NCBI RefSeq assembly: GCF_000710345.2
Contig: NZ_KL537414.1
Span: 206,965-270,964, forward strand
DNA: 64,000 bases
From: Curtobacterium sp. S6
GTDB lineage: Bacteria > Actinomycetota > Actinomycetes > Actinomycetales > Micrococcaceae
Direction of reading: 5' to 3'
Of this stretch, positions 57,461 to 64,000 are shown piece by piece. The translations under genes and the position numbers were made by a program. The notes beneath the pieces are model-generated. The model was given only the letters and a program-made list of their open reading frames with translations, did not search any database and had not been told where the DNA came from. Within the stretch, counting starts at the first letter, position 1. Each line of letters starts with the position of its first letter.

Positions 57461-58516
57461 TCAGGTTCCCGGCAGGGCGGGAACGTCCGCGTCGACCTGC
57501 GCGGCGAGGGCCGTGTTGAGGGCCAGGGAATTGGCGCCCCACGCACGCCACGACCGAGCGCCGGTGGCATCGCCGGAGGCGGCCGGTTCCGACCTGACGA
57601 CGGACAGCGATTGCTGGGCCAGATGCTTCGCCTGATCCGAGAGAACGCCGGACGGATCCGTTTCCTCCGTCCCGCTCACGGAGTAGGCGGCTTGGGGCTG
57701 GGGGATCGTTGAGCAGTGCCGGCCGAGGCCCGCTCGCAACTGGCCGAGCTGGGCGTCGTGAACCGCTGCGGACCCGCCGAGGTAGGCGGTGGTGTCTTCC
57801 GGCAGATGATCCACGTCGGAGCGGGCCTGATAGTAGGACTCGGCCCACGTGGACCGATACAGGCCCGTGAGCACCGCGGAGAGCCCTTCGGAGTCCTCGG
57901 CGTCGGGATCCTTCGATGCCGAGCCCTGGTTGCTCGACGCTCCCGACGGCGAAGCCCGCGCGTCGCCGGAGGCGGCCGGGCAGAGGCCCGACGCGTCGAA
58001 GGTATCGCCCCTCGACAGGCCCGTCATGGAGGCCAAGCTCTGGGAACCCGCGGACTTCGGGTCCGCGACCTGCTGGAGCGTTCCGTCGAGTTGCCGCGCC
58101 GAGGCCCAGTGGCTGACGGCCATCGAGACCAGGGTCGCCTGCTCGTCGGGGTCGATGCCTTGCGTCCCGGACAGGACGTAGAGTTTTTTCGCGGACCCAT
58201 CGAGCCGGGCGGCCGCGCTGGAGGTCGTGAGCTTCTCGGCGTCGTGATCCGCCCGGGCCTCCTCGACCGCCGTGCGGTTCAAGGCCTCGAGCTGGTCGGA
58301 AATGTCATGACCCAACGCCTCTTTGGACTGCGCGGGGAGATCCGATCCGTCGAGGCTTTCCTGGAGCGTCTTGAGTTCGACCGCCGCATTGTGCTGAGCG
58401 TCGTATCCGGCGTCGTGATGGTTCAGACGCCACCAGGCGTACCCGGCGATGGCTCCCAGGATCAACAGAACAACCACGAGAATCGTGAAGACGGTCTTGC
58501 TGAGGGTGGCTCTCAT
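57461..58516 (-). CDS. Membrane-anchored protein of unknown function
   Basis: 351 aa. One N-terminal helix (TVFTILVVVLLILGAIAGYA, residues about 8-28) likely a signal anchor, then a hydrophilic, mostly alpha-helical ectodomain rich in Ala, Asp, Gln and Ser, with a Gly/Ser/Asp-rich linker near residues 180-210 and two cysteines. A ferritin-like DUF4439 protein commonly sits next to rimP in actinobacteria, and this may be a diverged relative, but no iron-ligand motif is visible. ATG with GAGAGAAG upstream. Divergent from rimP. Confidence 0.75.
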   Translation of the reverse strand: MRATLSKTVFTILVVVLLILGAIAGYAWWRLNHHDAGYDAQHNAAVELKTLQESLDGSDLPAQSKEALGHDISDQLEALNRTAVEEARADHDAEKLTTSSAAARLDGSAKKLYVLSGTQGIDPDEQATLVSMAVSHWASARQLDGTLQQVADPKSAGSQSLASMTGLSRGDTFDASGLCPAASGDARASPSGASSNQGSASKDPDAEDSEGLSAVLTGLYRSTWAESYYQARSDVDHLPEDTTAYLGGSAAVHDAQLGQLRAGLGRHCSTIPQPQAAYSVSGTEETDPSGVLSDQAKHLAQQSLSVVRSEPAASGDATGARSWRAWGANSLALNTALAAQVDADVPALPGT

Positions 58517-58594
58517 CCGGATGAACTTCTCTCGTGCGCGGTTTCCTGTGGCAAATCACCATCATCGCACGTCAAGGTTGGTGACGGGCCGCGA

Positions 58595-58600
58595 TATTCT
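58595..58600 (+). promoter_or_regulatory. -10 element upstream of rimP
   Basis: TATTCT, 38 nt before the rimP GTG, in the divergent spacer. Confidence 0.4.
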
Positions 58601-58638
58601 GTGACGAGAACCGGAAGACACTACGACAGGGAGGTCTC

Positions 58639-59262
58639 GTGGCCAATACATCCTCGAACTCTTCGGCGCGCGGCAAGAGTCCCTCGCGCGAACGACGCCG
58701 TCTGGCCCGTGAAAAGGCCAACGCCTCGTACTCGGACCAAGCCCATCCCCGTAATCACCTCGCCGACAGCGTGAGCCTCGCGGAGATTCGAGCGACTCTG
58801 CGCCCCGTCGCGGAGGAGTTTGGACTGGTCATCGAGGAGGTGACGGCCCGCGGCGCCGGAAAGAGCCAGACGCTGACGATCGTGGTGGACCTCCAGGAGG
58901 ACGAGGTCGGCAGCGTGGCTCTCGACACCATCTCCGAGGTGTCGGGCGCCATGTCCGAGGCCATGGACACGGTCGATAACGACCCCGAGGAAGCCTATTT
59001 CCTCGAGGTCACCTCGCCCGGCGCCACGCGAAAGCTCGTCGAGCCGCGCCACTGGAAACGGTCCCGCGGGCGCTTGATATCGGTCAAGACCGTCGCGGGG
59101 GAGAGCTTCGTGGCCCGACTCGAAGACACCGACGGGAGCCGGGCCACGATCGCGAAGAGGGTTGAGACCCCCAAGGGCGTTCCGGAGAAGTATCGGGACC
59201 CCGAAGAGATCGATCTGGCCGACGTCGCGACGGCTCGCGTCGAGCTGGAGTTCAACCACTAG
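58639..59262 (+). CDS. rimP: Ribosome maturation factor RimP
   Basis: Assists 30S assembly. 207 aa. The RimP core starts near residue 50 (LRPVAEEFGLVIEEV); YFLEVTSPGATRKL and the SH3-like C-terminal half follow. The first 45 residues are a basic, disordered extension not present in shorter homologues. GTG 58639 with GGGAGG 6 nt upstream. Start of the rimP-nusA-ylxR-infB cluster. Confidence 0.93.
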   Translation: MANTSSNSSARGKSPSRERRRLAREKANASYSDQAHPRNHLADSVSLAEIRATLRPVAEEFGLVIEEVTARGAGKSQTLTIVVDLQEDEVGSVALDTISEVSGAMSEAMDTVDNDPEEAYFLEVTSPGATRKLVEPRHWKRSRGRLISVKTVAGESFVARLEDTDGSRATIAKRVETPKGVPEKYRDPEEIDLADVATARVELEFNH

Positions 59263-59273
59263 ACGGGGACCGC

Positions 59274-59279
59274 TAGAAT
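59274..59279 (+). promoter_or_regulatory. -10 element upstream of nusA
   Basis: TAGAAT 12 nt past the rimP stop, 106 nt before the nusA ATG, suggesting an internal promoter. Confidence 0.45.
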
Positions 59280-59385
59280 AGGTCGGAACACATGGGCCAC
59301 CGGTGATTTCTGCCGGGGCCGGACCAGGTGCCGGGGCGCGGGAGCGTCCCGGTGCTTTGGCACATAGAGCAAGGAAAGGCCAGCA

Positions 59386-60393
59386 ATGGACATCGATATG
59401 AGCAACCTCCGACTCTTGGAGAAGGAGCGTGACATCCCCGTCGATCAGCTGATCGAGATGATCGAGTCCGCCCTGTTGCTGGCCTACGAGAAAAATCCGG
59501 GGGCGATCCGCAACGCGCGAGCGGTGATCGACCGGTCCTCGGGCCACGTGAGCATCATGGCGCCCGAGATCGACGAGGACGGGACCGTCATCGGCGACTT
59601 CGACGACACACCGCGGAATTTTGGGCGGATTGCCGCGGCCACGGCCCGCCAGGTGATCTTCCAGCGACTCCGTGAGGCCGAGGACAACCAGGTCCTGGGG
59701 GACTTCCGGGACCGCGAGGGGCAATTGGTCTCCGGTCAGGTTCAGCAGGGCGGGCGTTTCGACACGGTCCAGGTGGACCTCGGCACGGTCGAGGGCGTTC
59801 TGCCTCCCCACGAGCAGGTCCCGGGGGAGTCTTACCCCCACGGTTCGCGCATCCGCGCCTTCGTGGTGGAGGCCCGGCGTGGCTTCAAGGGCCCGTCCAT
59901 CACGCTCTCGCGCTCCCACCCGGATCTGGTGCGTCGCCTCTTCGAACACGAGGTTCCCGAGATCGAGGACGGCTCGGTCGAGATCATGTCGATCGCTCGT
60001 GAGGCGGGGCACCGGACCAAGATCGCCGTCCGCGCGACCAGGGAAGGCATCAACGCCAAGGGCTCGTGCATTGGCGAGATGGGCTCGCGTGTCCGGGCCG
60101 TGACCTCCGAGTTGAATAACGAAAAGATCGACATCGTCAGCTATTCGGACGACCCGGCGGCCTACATCGCGGGCGCGTTGAGCCCCGCCAAGGTCGCGAA
60201 GGTCGACATCGATCCCCAGGGGCGTTTTCAGGCTCGTGCCATCGTCCCGGACGACCAGCTCTCGCTCGCGATCGGCAAAGAAGGCCAGAACGCTCGTCTC
60301 GCAGCGAAGCTGACGAACTGGCGCATCGACATCGTCTCCGAGTCGAAGGCAAAGGCCAACGCCCGCGCCGCGGAAACGGGAGACGCCGAGTAA
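59386..60393 (+). CDS. nusA: Transcription termination/antitermination factor NusA
   Basis: 335 aa, the short actinobacterial form without C-terminal acidic repeats. N-terminal RNAP-binding domain ([19 protein letters not shown]), S1 domain (about 120-190), two KH domains with [14 protein letters not shown] and [18 protein letters not shown] with AAGGAAAGG upstream. Confidence 0.95.
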   Translation: MDIDMSNLRLLEKERDIPVDQLIEMIESALLLAYEKNPGAIRNARAVIDRSSGHVSIMAPEIDEDGTVIGDFDDTPRNFGRIAAATARQVIFQRLREAEDNQVLGDFRDREGQLVSGQVQQGGRFDTVQVDLGTVEGVLPPHEQVPGESYPHGSRIRAFVVEARRGFKGPSITLSRSHPDLVRRLFEHEVPEIEDGSVEIMSIAREAGHRTKIAVRATREGINAKGSCIGEMGSRVRAVTSELNNEKIDIVSYSDDPAAYIAGALSPAKVAKVDIDPQGRFQARAIVPDDQLSLAIGKEGQNARLAAKLTNWRIDIVSESKAKANARAAETGDAE

Positions 60394-60453
60394 TCGTCCT
60401 CACAGTGAGCATGCCGTTCGCCTCATCGTTGGGGTAAAAGGCGGCCTAGGGGA

Positions 60454-60459
60454 TAGACT
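60454..60459 (+). promoter_or_regulatory. -10 element upstream of ylxR
   Basis: TAGACT, 65 nt before the ylxR ATG. Confidence 0.4.
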
Positions 60460-60524
60460 GAACACGATCATCGACTCTGCTCGGCAACCCACCGAGCATG
60501 TTCGTGCCGGAAAGGGGAGGTTTC

Positions 60525-60836
60525 ATGTCTTCCCCCGCCGGCATTCGGACGTGCATCGGGTGCCGTAGCACCGAAGATCGCACCGCACTAGTACGTGTGG
60601 TCCTCCACGGGCCACCCGGGGAGCGGGCGGGCGTCGTCGTTCTGGACCCTCAGGGGAATCGGAGCGGTCGCGGCGCGTGGCTGCATCCATCCCGGGAATG
60701 TCTGGACCGGGCACTCAAGACCAGGGCTTTTGCCAGGTCGTTCCGTGCCCGGGTGGATACCGGAGACCTGGAACGACTGTGGGACGCGGACGAAGAGTCC
60801 GGCCCGAGCGTCGAGGTCCGCGGGGACCAGTCCTAG
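60525..60836 (+). CDS. ylxR: YlxR-family (DUF448) RNA-binding protein
   Basis: 103 aa from ATG 60525, GGGGAGG 4 nt upstream. Family core RTCIGCRSTEDRTALVRVV and GRGAWLHPSRECLDRAL. Proposed RNA- or nucleoid-binding protein, often a regulator of neighbouring nusA-infB functions. C-terminal acidic tail. Confidence 0.93.
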   Translation: MSSPAGIRTCIGCRSTEDRTALVRVVLHGPPGERAGVVVLDPQGNRSGRGAWLHPSRECLDRALKTRAFARSFRARVDTGDLERLWDADEESGPSVEVRGDQS

Positions 60837-60991
60837 CTGAATCAACGGGCGAGAGCCTGAAGAAAGCGAGAAGAAAACCGATGGAAACCCGATGAGTGCC
60901 GCGCAATGAGTACTTCACTGTGCTTGCAAACGGCGAATCCCGGAGCGGTCTCTTGATCGCCGGGAATCTTATACGGAATTAACGGTTTGTG

Positions 60992-61019
60992 CCTGTCTCG
61001 GCGCAAACCGAGACAGGAG
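60992..61019 (+). promoter_or_regulatory. Hairpin overlapping the infB ribosome binding site
   Basis: Perfect 10-bp stem CCTGTCTCGG with CCGAGACAGG (60992-61001 and 61008-61017), 6-nt loop CGCAAA. The Shine-Dalgarno AGGAG spans 61015-61019, so three of its five bases are in the 3' arm. The GTG start is at 61024. Pairing would hinder ribosome access to infB. Confidence 0.7.
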
Positions 61020-61023
61020 TAAT

Positions 61024-63972
61024 GTGGCCAAGCCCCGCGTTCACGAGCTCGCGAAAGAGCTCAACATCACCTCAAAGGAAGCGATCGCCAAGCTTCAAGA
61101 TCTGGGCGAATTCGTTCGAGGTGCATCCTCCACGGTGGAACCCCCCGTGGTGAAGAAACTGCGCGCCGCCTTCGCGGATCGCGCTCAGGGATCCGGCAAG
61201 GGCGCTTCCGGCGCCCAGGATTCCGCACAGTCCAAGCCCGCCGCGCCCAAGCCTGCTGCCGCGAAGAAGCCGGCTTCCGAAGGCTCGGCTCCCAAGCCGG
61301 GCGAGAAGCCCGCTCCCAAGCCGGCAGCATCGGCACCGACGCCCGGCCCGAAGCCGGCGGCCACTCCCGCATCCGCGGGAAAAACCGCTCCCAAGCCTGG
61401 CGCTGCCTCGACCGGTAGCGAGCCCCAGGCCGAAGCCCCGGCCGATAAGCCCGAGGCTCCTCAGGAAACTCCGGAAGAGGCCCCCAAGCCCGCGGGCAAT
61501 GCGCCCAAGCCGGGTGCGGCGCGCCCCGGTAATAACCCGTTCAGTTCGCAGCAGGGCATGAAGGGCGAATCTTCGGCCCCGAAGCCCGGCGCGCCCACCC
61601 CCGGGCCGCGTCCGGCCGCATCGCGCGGCACGGCTCCCAAGCCCGGCGCCCCGCGTCCGGGAAATAACCCGTTCAGCTCGCAACAGGGCATGCGCGGAAG
61701 CGGCCAGGGCAATCGCCGTGGCGGACCGCGCCCCGGCCAGGGTCAGGGAGGCCAGGGCGGTCCCCGTCCCGCCGCTCGCCAGGGCCAGGGTGGCCAAGGC
61801 GGCCAGGGTGGCCCCCGTCCGGGGGCTCCCGCCGGTGGCCAGCGCGGCAACGCGCCTCGCCCCGCGGCGGCCCCGAGCGGTGGGAATCGTCCGAGCCCCA
61901 ACATGATGCCTGCCAAGATGCCCACGGGCGTCGGCGGACGCCCTGGCGGAGCCTCGGGCGGAAATAACGGACCCCGTCGCGGCGGACCCAGCGCCGGCGG
62001 CCCTCCCCGTGGAGGCGGTCGCGGTCGCGGCAACGCCCAGGGTGCTTTCGGGCGGGGCAACTCGCGCCGCAAGCAGCGCAAGTCGAAGCAGGCAAAGCGT
62101 CATGAGTTGGAGCAGATGCAGGCACCGTCGGCAGGCGGCGTCGTTGTTCCCCGTGGCAATGGGGAAACCGTGGTGCGGATGCGCCGCGGTGCGTCGCTCA
62201 TGGACTTCGCCGAGAAGATTAACGCCAACCCGGCCGCGCTGGTGACCATCCTCATCCACCTCGGTGAGATGGCTACCCAGACCCAGTCCCTCGACCAGGA
62301 AACCTTCGAGTTGCTGGGCGAGGAGCTGGGCTACAAGGTCCAGATCGTCTCGCCGGAGGACGAGGAGCGCGAGCTCTTCGAGTCCTTCGACATCAACCTG
62401 GACGCCGAGCGCGAAGCCGAGACCGAAGAGCAGCTGGAGGCTCGTCCCCCGGTAGTCACGGTCATGGGCCACGTCGACCACGGTAAGACCCGTTTGCTCG
62501 ACGCGATCCGTCACACCAACGTGATCGAGGGCGAGGCCGGTGGCATCACCCAGCACATCGGTGCGTACCAGATCACGACCACCGTCGAGGATGAAGAGCG
62601 CCTGCTCACGTTCATCGACACCCCCGGTCACGAGGCCTTCACGGCCATGCGTGCCCGCGGTGCCAAGGTCACGGATATCGCGGTTCTGGTCGTGGCGGCC
62701 GATGACGGCGTCATGCCCCAGACGGTCGAGGCGCTCAACCACGCCCAGGCGGCCGGCGTGCCGATCGTGGTCGCGGTCAACAAGATCGATAAGGAAGGCG
62801 CGAACGCGGACAAGGTCCGCGGTCAGCTGACCGAGTACGGTCTGGTCCCCGAGGAATACGGTGGCGACACCATGTTCGTCGACGTTTCGGCTCGCCAGAA
62901 CCTCAATATCGATGAGCTTCTCGAGGCCGTCTGCCTGACCGCCGACGGTGCGCTTGAGCTCCTGGCCAATCCGGATAAGGAAGCCCGCGGCGTCGCGATC
63001 GAGGCCAACCTGGACAAGGGCCGCGGCGCGGTCTCGACCGTCTTGGTTCAGTCCGGTACCTTGCACGTCGGCGACTCGATCGTCGCGGGTGTGGCCCACG
63101 GCCGCGTTCGTGCGATGTTCGACGAAAACGGCCAGAACGTGGACGAGGCCGGTCCCTCGCGCCCCGTGCAGGTCCTTGGCCTGTCCACGGTTCCGCGCGC
63201 CGGCGATACGTTCCTGTCCACGCAGGAGGAGCGCACCGCCCGGCAGATCGCCGAGAAGCGTGAAGCCGCCGACCGCAACGCCCAGCTGGCCAAGCGCCGC
63301 AAGCGCGTCACGCTTGAGTCCTTCGACGAGGCCGTGGCCGAGGGCAAGATGGACACGCTCAACCTCATCATCAAGGGCGACGTTTCCGGTGCCGTCGAGG
63401 CGCTCGAGGATTCGCTGCTCAAGATCGAGGTCGGCGACGGCAACGAGGTGCAGCTGCGGGTCATCCACCGCGGCGTCGGCGCCATCACGCAGAACGACGT
63501 CAACCTGGCGACCGTGGACAACGCGATCATCATCGGCTTCAACGTTCGCCCCGCCGAACGCGTTGCCGATCTCGCCGATCGTGAAGGCGTGGAGATGAAG
63601 TTCTACAGCGTCATCTACCAGGCCATCGACGAGGTCGAGCAGGCCCTCAAGGGCATGCTCAAGCCTGAGTACGAAGAGGTCGAGCTCGGTTCGGCAGAGG
63701 TCCGCGAGGTCTTCCGCTCGTCCAAGTGGGGCAATATCGCCGGTTCGATCGTCCGCAGCGGTCTCATCCGTCGCAACGCGAAGGCGCGTCTGGTGCGCGA
63801 CGGCAACGTCGTCTCCGACTCGCTCACGATCGAGTCGCTGCGTCGCTTCAAGGACGACGCCACCGAGGTTCGCGAAGGTTACGAGTGCGGTATCGGGCTC
63901 GGATCCTTCAACGACGTCAAGGAAGGCGACATGATCGAGACCTGGGAGATGCGGGAAAAGCCCCGCGACTGA
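61024..63972 (+). CDS. infB: Translation initiation factor IF-2
   Basis: GTPase that positions initiator tRNA. 982 aa, GTG start with AGGAG 4 nt upstream. Begins [20 protein letters not shown] (IF2-N). A disordered region of about 300 residues rich in Ala, Pro, Lys, Gly follows, including two copies of [12 protein letters not shown] and a Gly/Gln/Arg-rich block. The GTPase domain starts near 470: G1 GHVDHGKT, G3 DTPGHE, G4 NKID; C-terminal beta-barrel domains to the end. The gene closes 28 bp before the window end. Confidence 0.97.
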   Translation: MAKPRVHELAKELNITSKEAIAKLQDLGEFVRGASSTVEPPVVKKLRAAFADRAQGSGKGASGAQDSAQSKPAAPKPAAAKKPASEGSAPKPGEKPAPKPAASAPTPGPKPAATPASAGKTAPKPGAASTGSEPQAEAPADKPEAPQETPEEAPKPAGNAPKPGAARPGNNPFSSQQGMKGESSAPKPGAPTPGPRPAASRGTAPKPGAPRPGNNPFSSQQGMRGSGQGNRRGGPRPGQGQGGQGGPRPAARQGQGGQGGQGGPRPGAPAGGQRGNAPRPAAAPSGGNRPSPNMMPAKMPTGVGGRPGGASGGNNGPRRGGPSAGGPPRGGGRGRGNAQGAFGRGNSRRKQRKSKQAKRHELEQMQAPSAGGVVVPRGNGETVVRMRRGASLMDFAEKINANPAALVTILIHLGEMATQTQSLDQETFELLGEELGYKVQIVSPEDEERELFESFDINLDAEREAETEEQLEARPPVVTVMGHVDHGKTRLLDAIRHTNVIEGEAGGITQHIGAYQITTTVEDEERLLTFIDTPGHEAFTAMRARGAKVTDIAVLVVAADDGVMPQTVEALNHAQAAGVPIVVAVNKIDKEGANADKVRGQLTEYGLVPEEYGGDTMFVDVSARQNLNIDELLEAVCLTADGALELLANPDKEARGVAIEANLDKGRGAVSTVLVQSGTLHVGDSIVAGVAHGRVRAMFDENGQNVDEAGPSRPVQVLGLSTVPRAGDTFLSTQEERTARQIAEKREAADRNAQLAKRRKRVTLESFDEAVAEGKMDTLNLIIKGDVSGAVEALEDSLLKIEVGDGNEVQLRVIHRGVGAITQNDVNLATVDNAIIIGFNVRPAERVADLADREGVEMKFYSVIYQAIDEVEQALKGMLKPEYEEVELGSAEVREVFRSSKWGNIAGSIVRSGLIRRNAKARLVRDGNVVSDSLTIESLRRFKDDATEVREGYECGIGLGSFNDVKEGDMIETWEMREKPRD
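61529..61692 (+). repeat. Duplicated IF-2 linker segment
   Basis: Two similar segments (61529-61560 and 61658-61692) encode [12 protein letters not shown], differing only at silent or few bases. A wider G-Q-G-G/Gly-Pro-Arg-rich low-complexity block lies at 61690-62090. Confidence 0.8.
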
Positions 63973-64000
63973 CGCCGGGTCGCACACGAGTCGTCGACGA

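Overview
High-GC, gene-dense chromosomal DNA that looks like an actinobacterium of the order Micrococcales, probably near Micrococcaceae. The pointers are an Rpf-type transglycosylase with LysM, a three-part acyl-CoA carboxylase (alpha, beta, epsilon), a SAM-IV-type riboswitch before metY, many GTG/TTG starts and many apparently leaderless promoters. The taxonomic call is inference from gene content. I see no prophage, insertion sequence, CRISPR array or plasmid function. This is mostly a core-genome window.

Region by region. (1) 1-11.2 kb, minus strand: a cut-off MHS-family transporter, then a fatty-acid carboxylation cluster (biotin-carboxylase/BCCP alpha subunit, Maf, epsilon and beta subunits) interrupted by aldehyde dehydrogenase, dicarboxylate/glutamate symporter and DUF885 genes. 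(2) 11.3-17.3 kb, plus: biotin ligase, PH-domain membrane protein, class III cyclase, PP2C phosphatase and DNA ligase. (3) 17.3-22.1 kb: an Rpf-like protein with a leader of about 300 nt, then gatCAB. (4) 22.1-25.9 kb, minus: oligopeptidase B-type S9 peptidase and an amino-acid permease. (5) 26.0-30.7 kb: SAM riboswitch, metY, metX, an esterase, a zinc alcohol dehydrogenase and a small S4 protein. (6) 31-41.3 kb: glycyl-tRNA synthetase, a GNAT protein, a beta-hydroxyacid dehydrogenase, an alkyltransferase-like protein, a class III aminotransferase, dusB, dgt, dnaG and tRNA-Asn. (7) 41.3-45.3 kb: holin-X-like envelope protein, glycosyltransferase, tRNA-Met and a Tat-type secreted protein of unknown function behind an AT-rich patch. 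(8) 45.3-64 kb: degenerate M23 protein, rpsB-tsf, pyrH-frr-cdsA, a DivIVA-repeat protein, an ABC exporter, an RseP/Rip1 protease, GNAT, proS, an unknown membrane protein, then rimP-nusA-ylxR-infB.

How the genes work together: biotin ligase charges the BCCP domain of the carboxylase encoded next door. MetX and MetY form the acetylhomoserine sulfhydrylation route to methionine under SAM control. GatCAB amidates mischarged tRNA. dusB-dgt-dnaG and the rpsB to infB stretch are conserved information-processing neighbourhoods.

I found no convincing undescribed multi-gene system. The items most worth a second look are regulatory (a hairpin partly covering the infB ribosome binding site, the long rpf leader, a set of leaderless promoters, an ABC exporter without a well-placed normal start codon) and variant proteins (Trp-for-Cys alkyltransferase-like protein, M23 protein lacking its last zinc ligand, biotin ligase with an altered glycine loop, four-repeat DivIVA-like protein).
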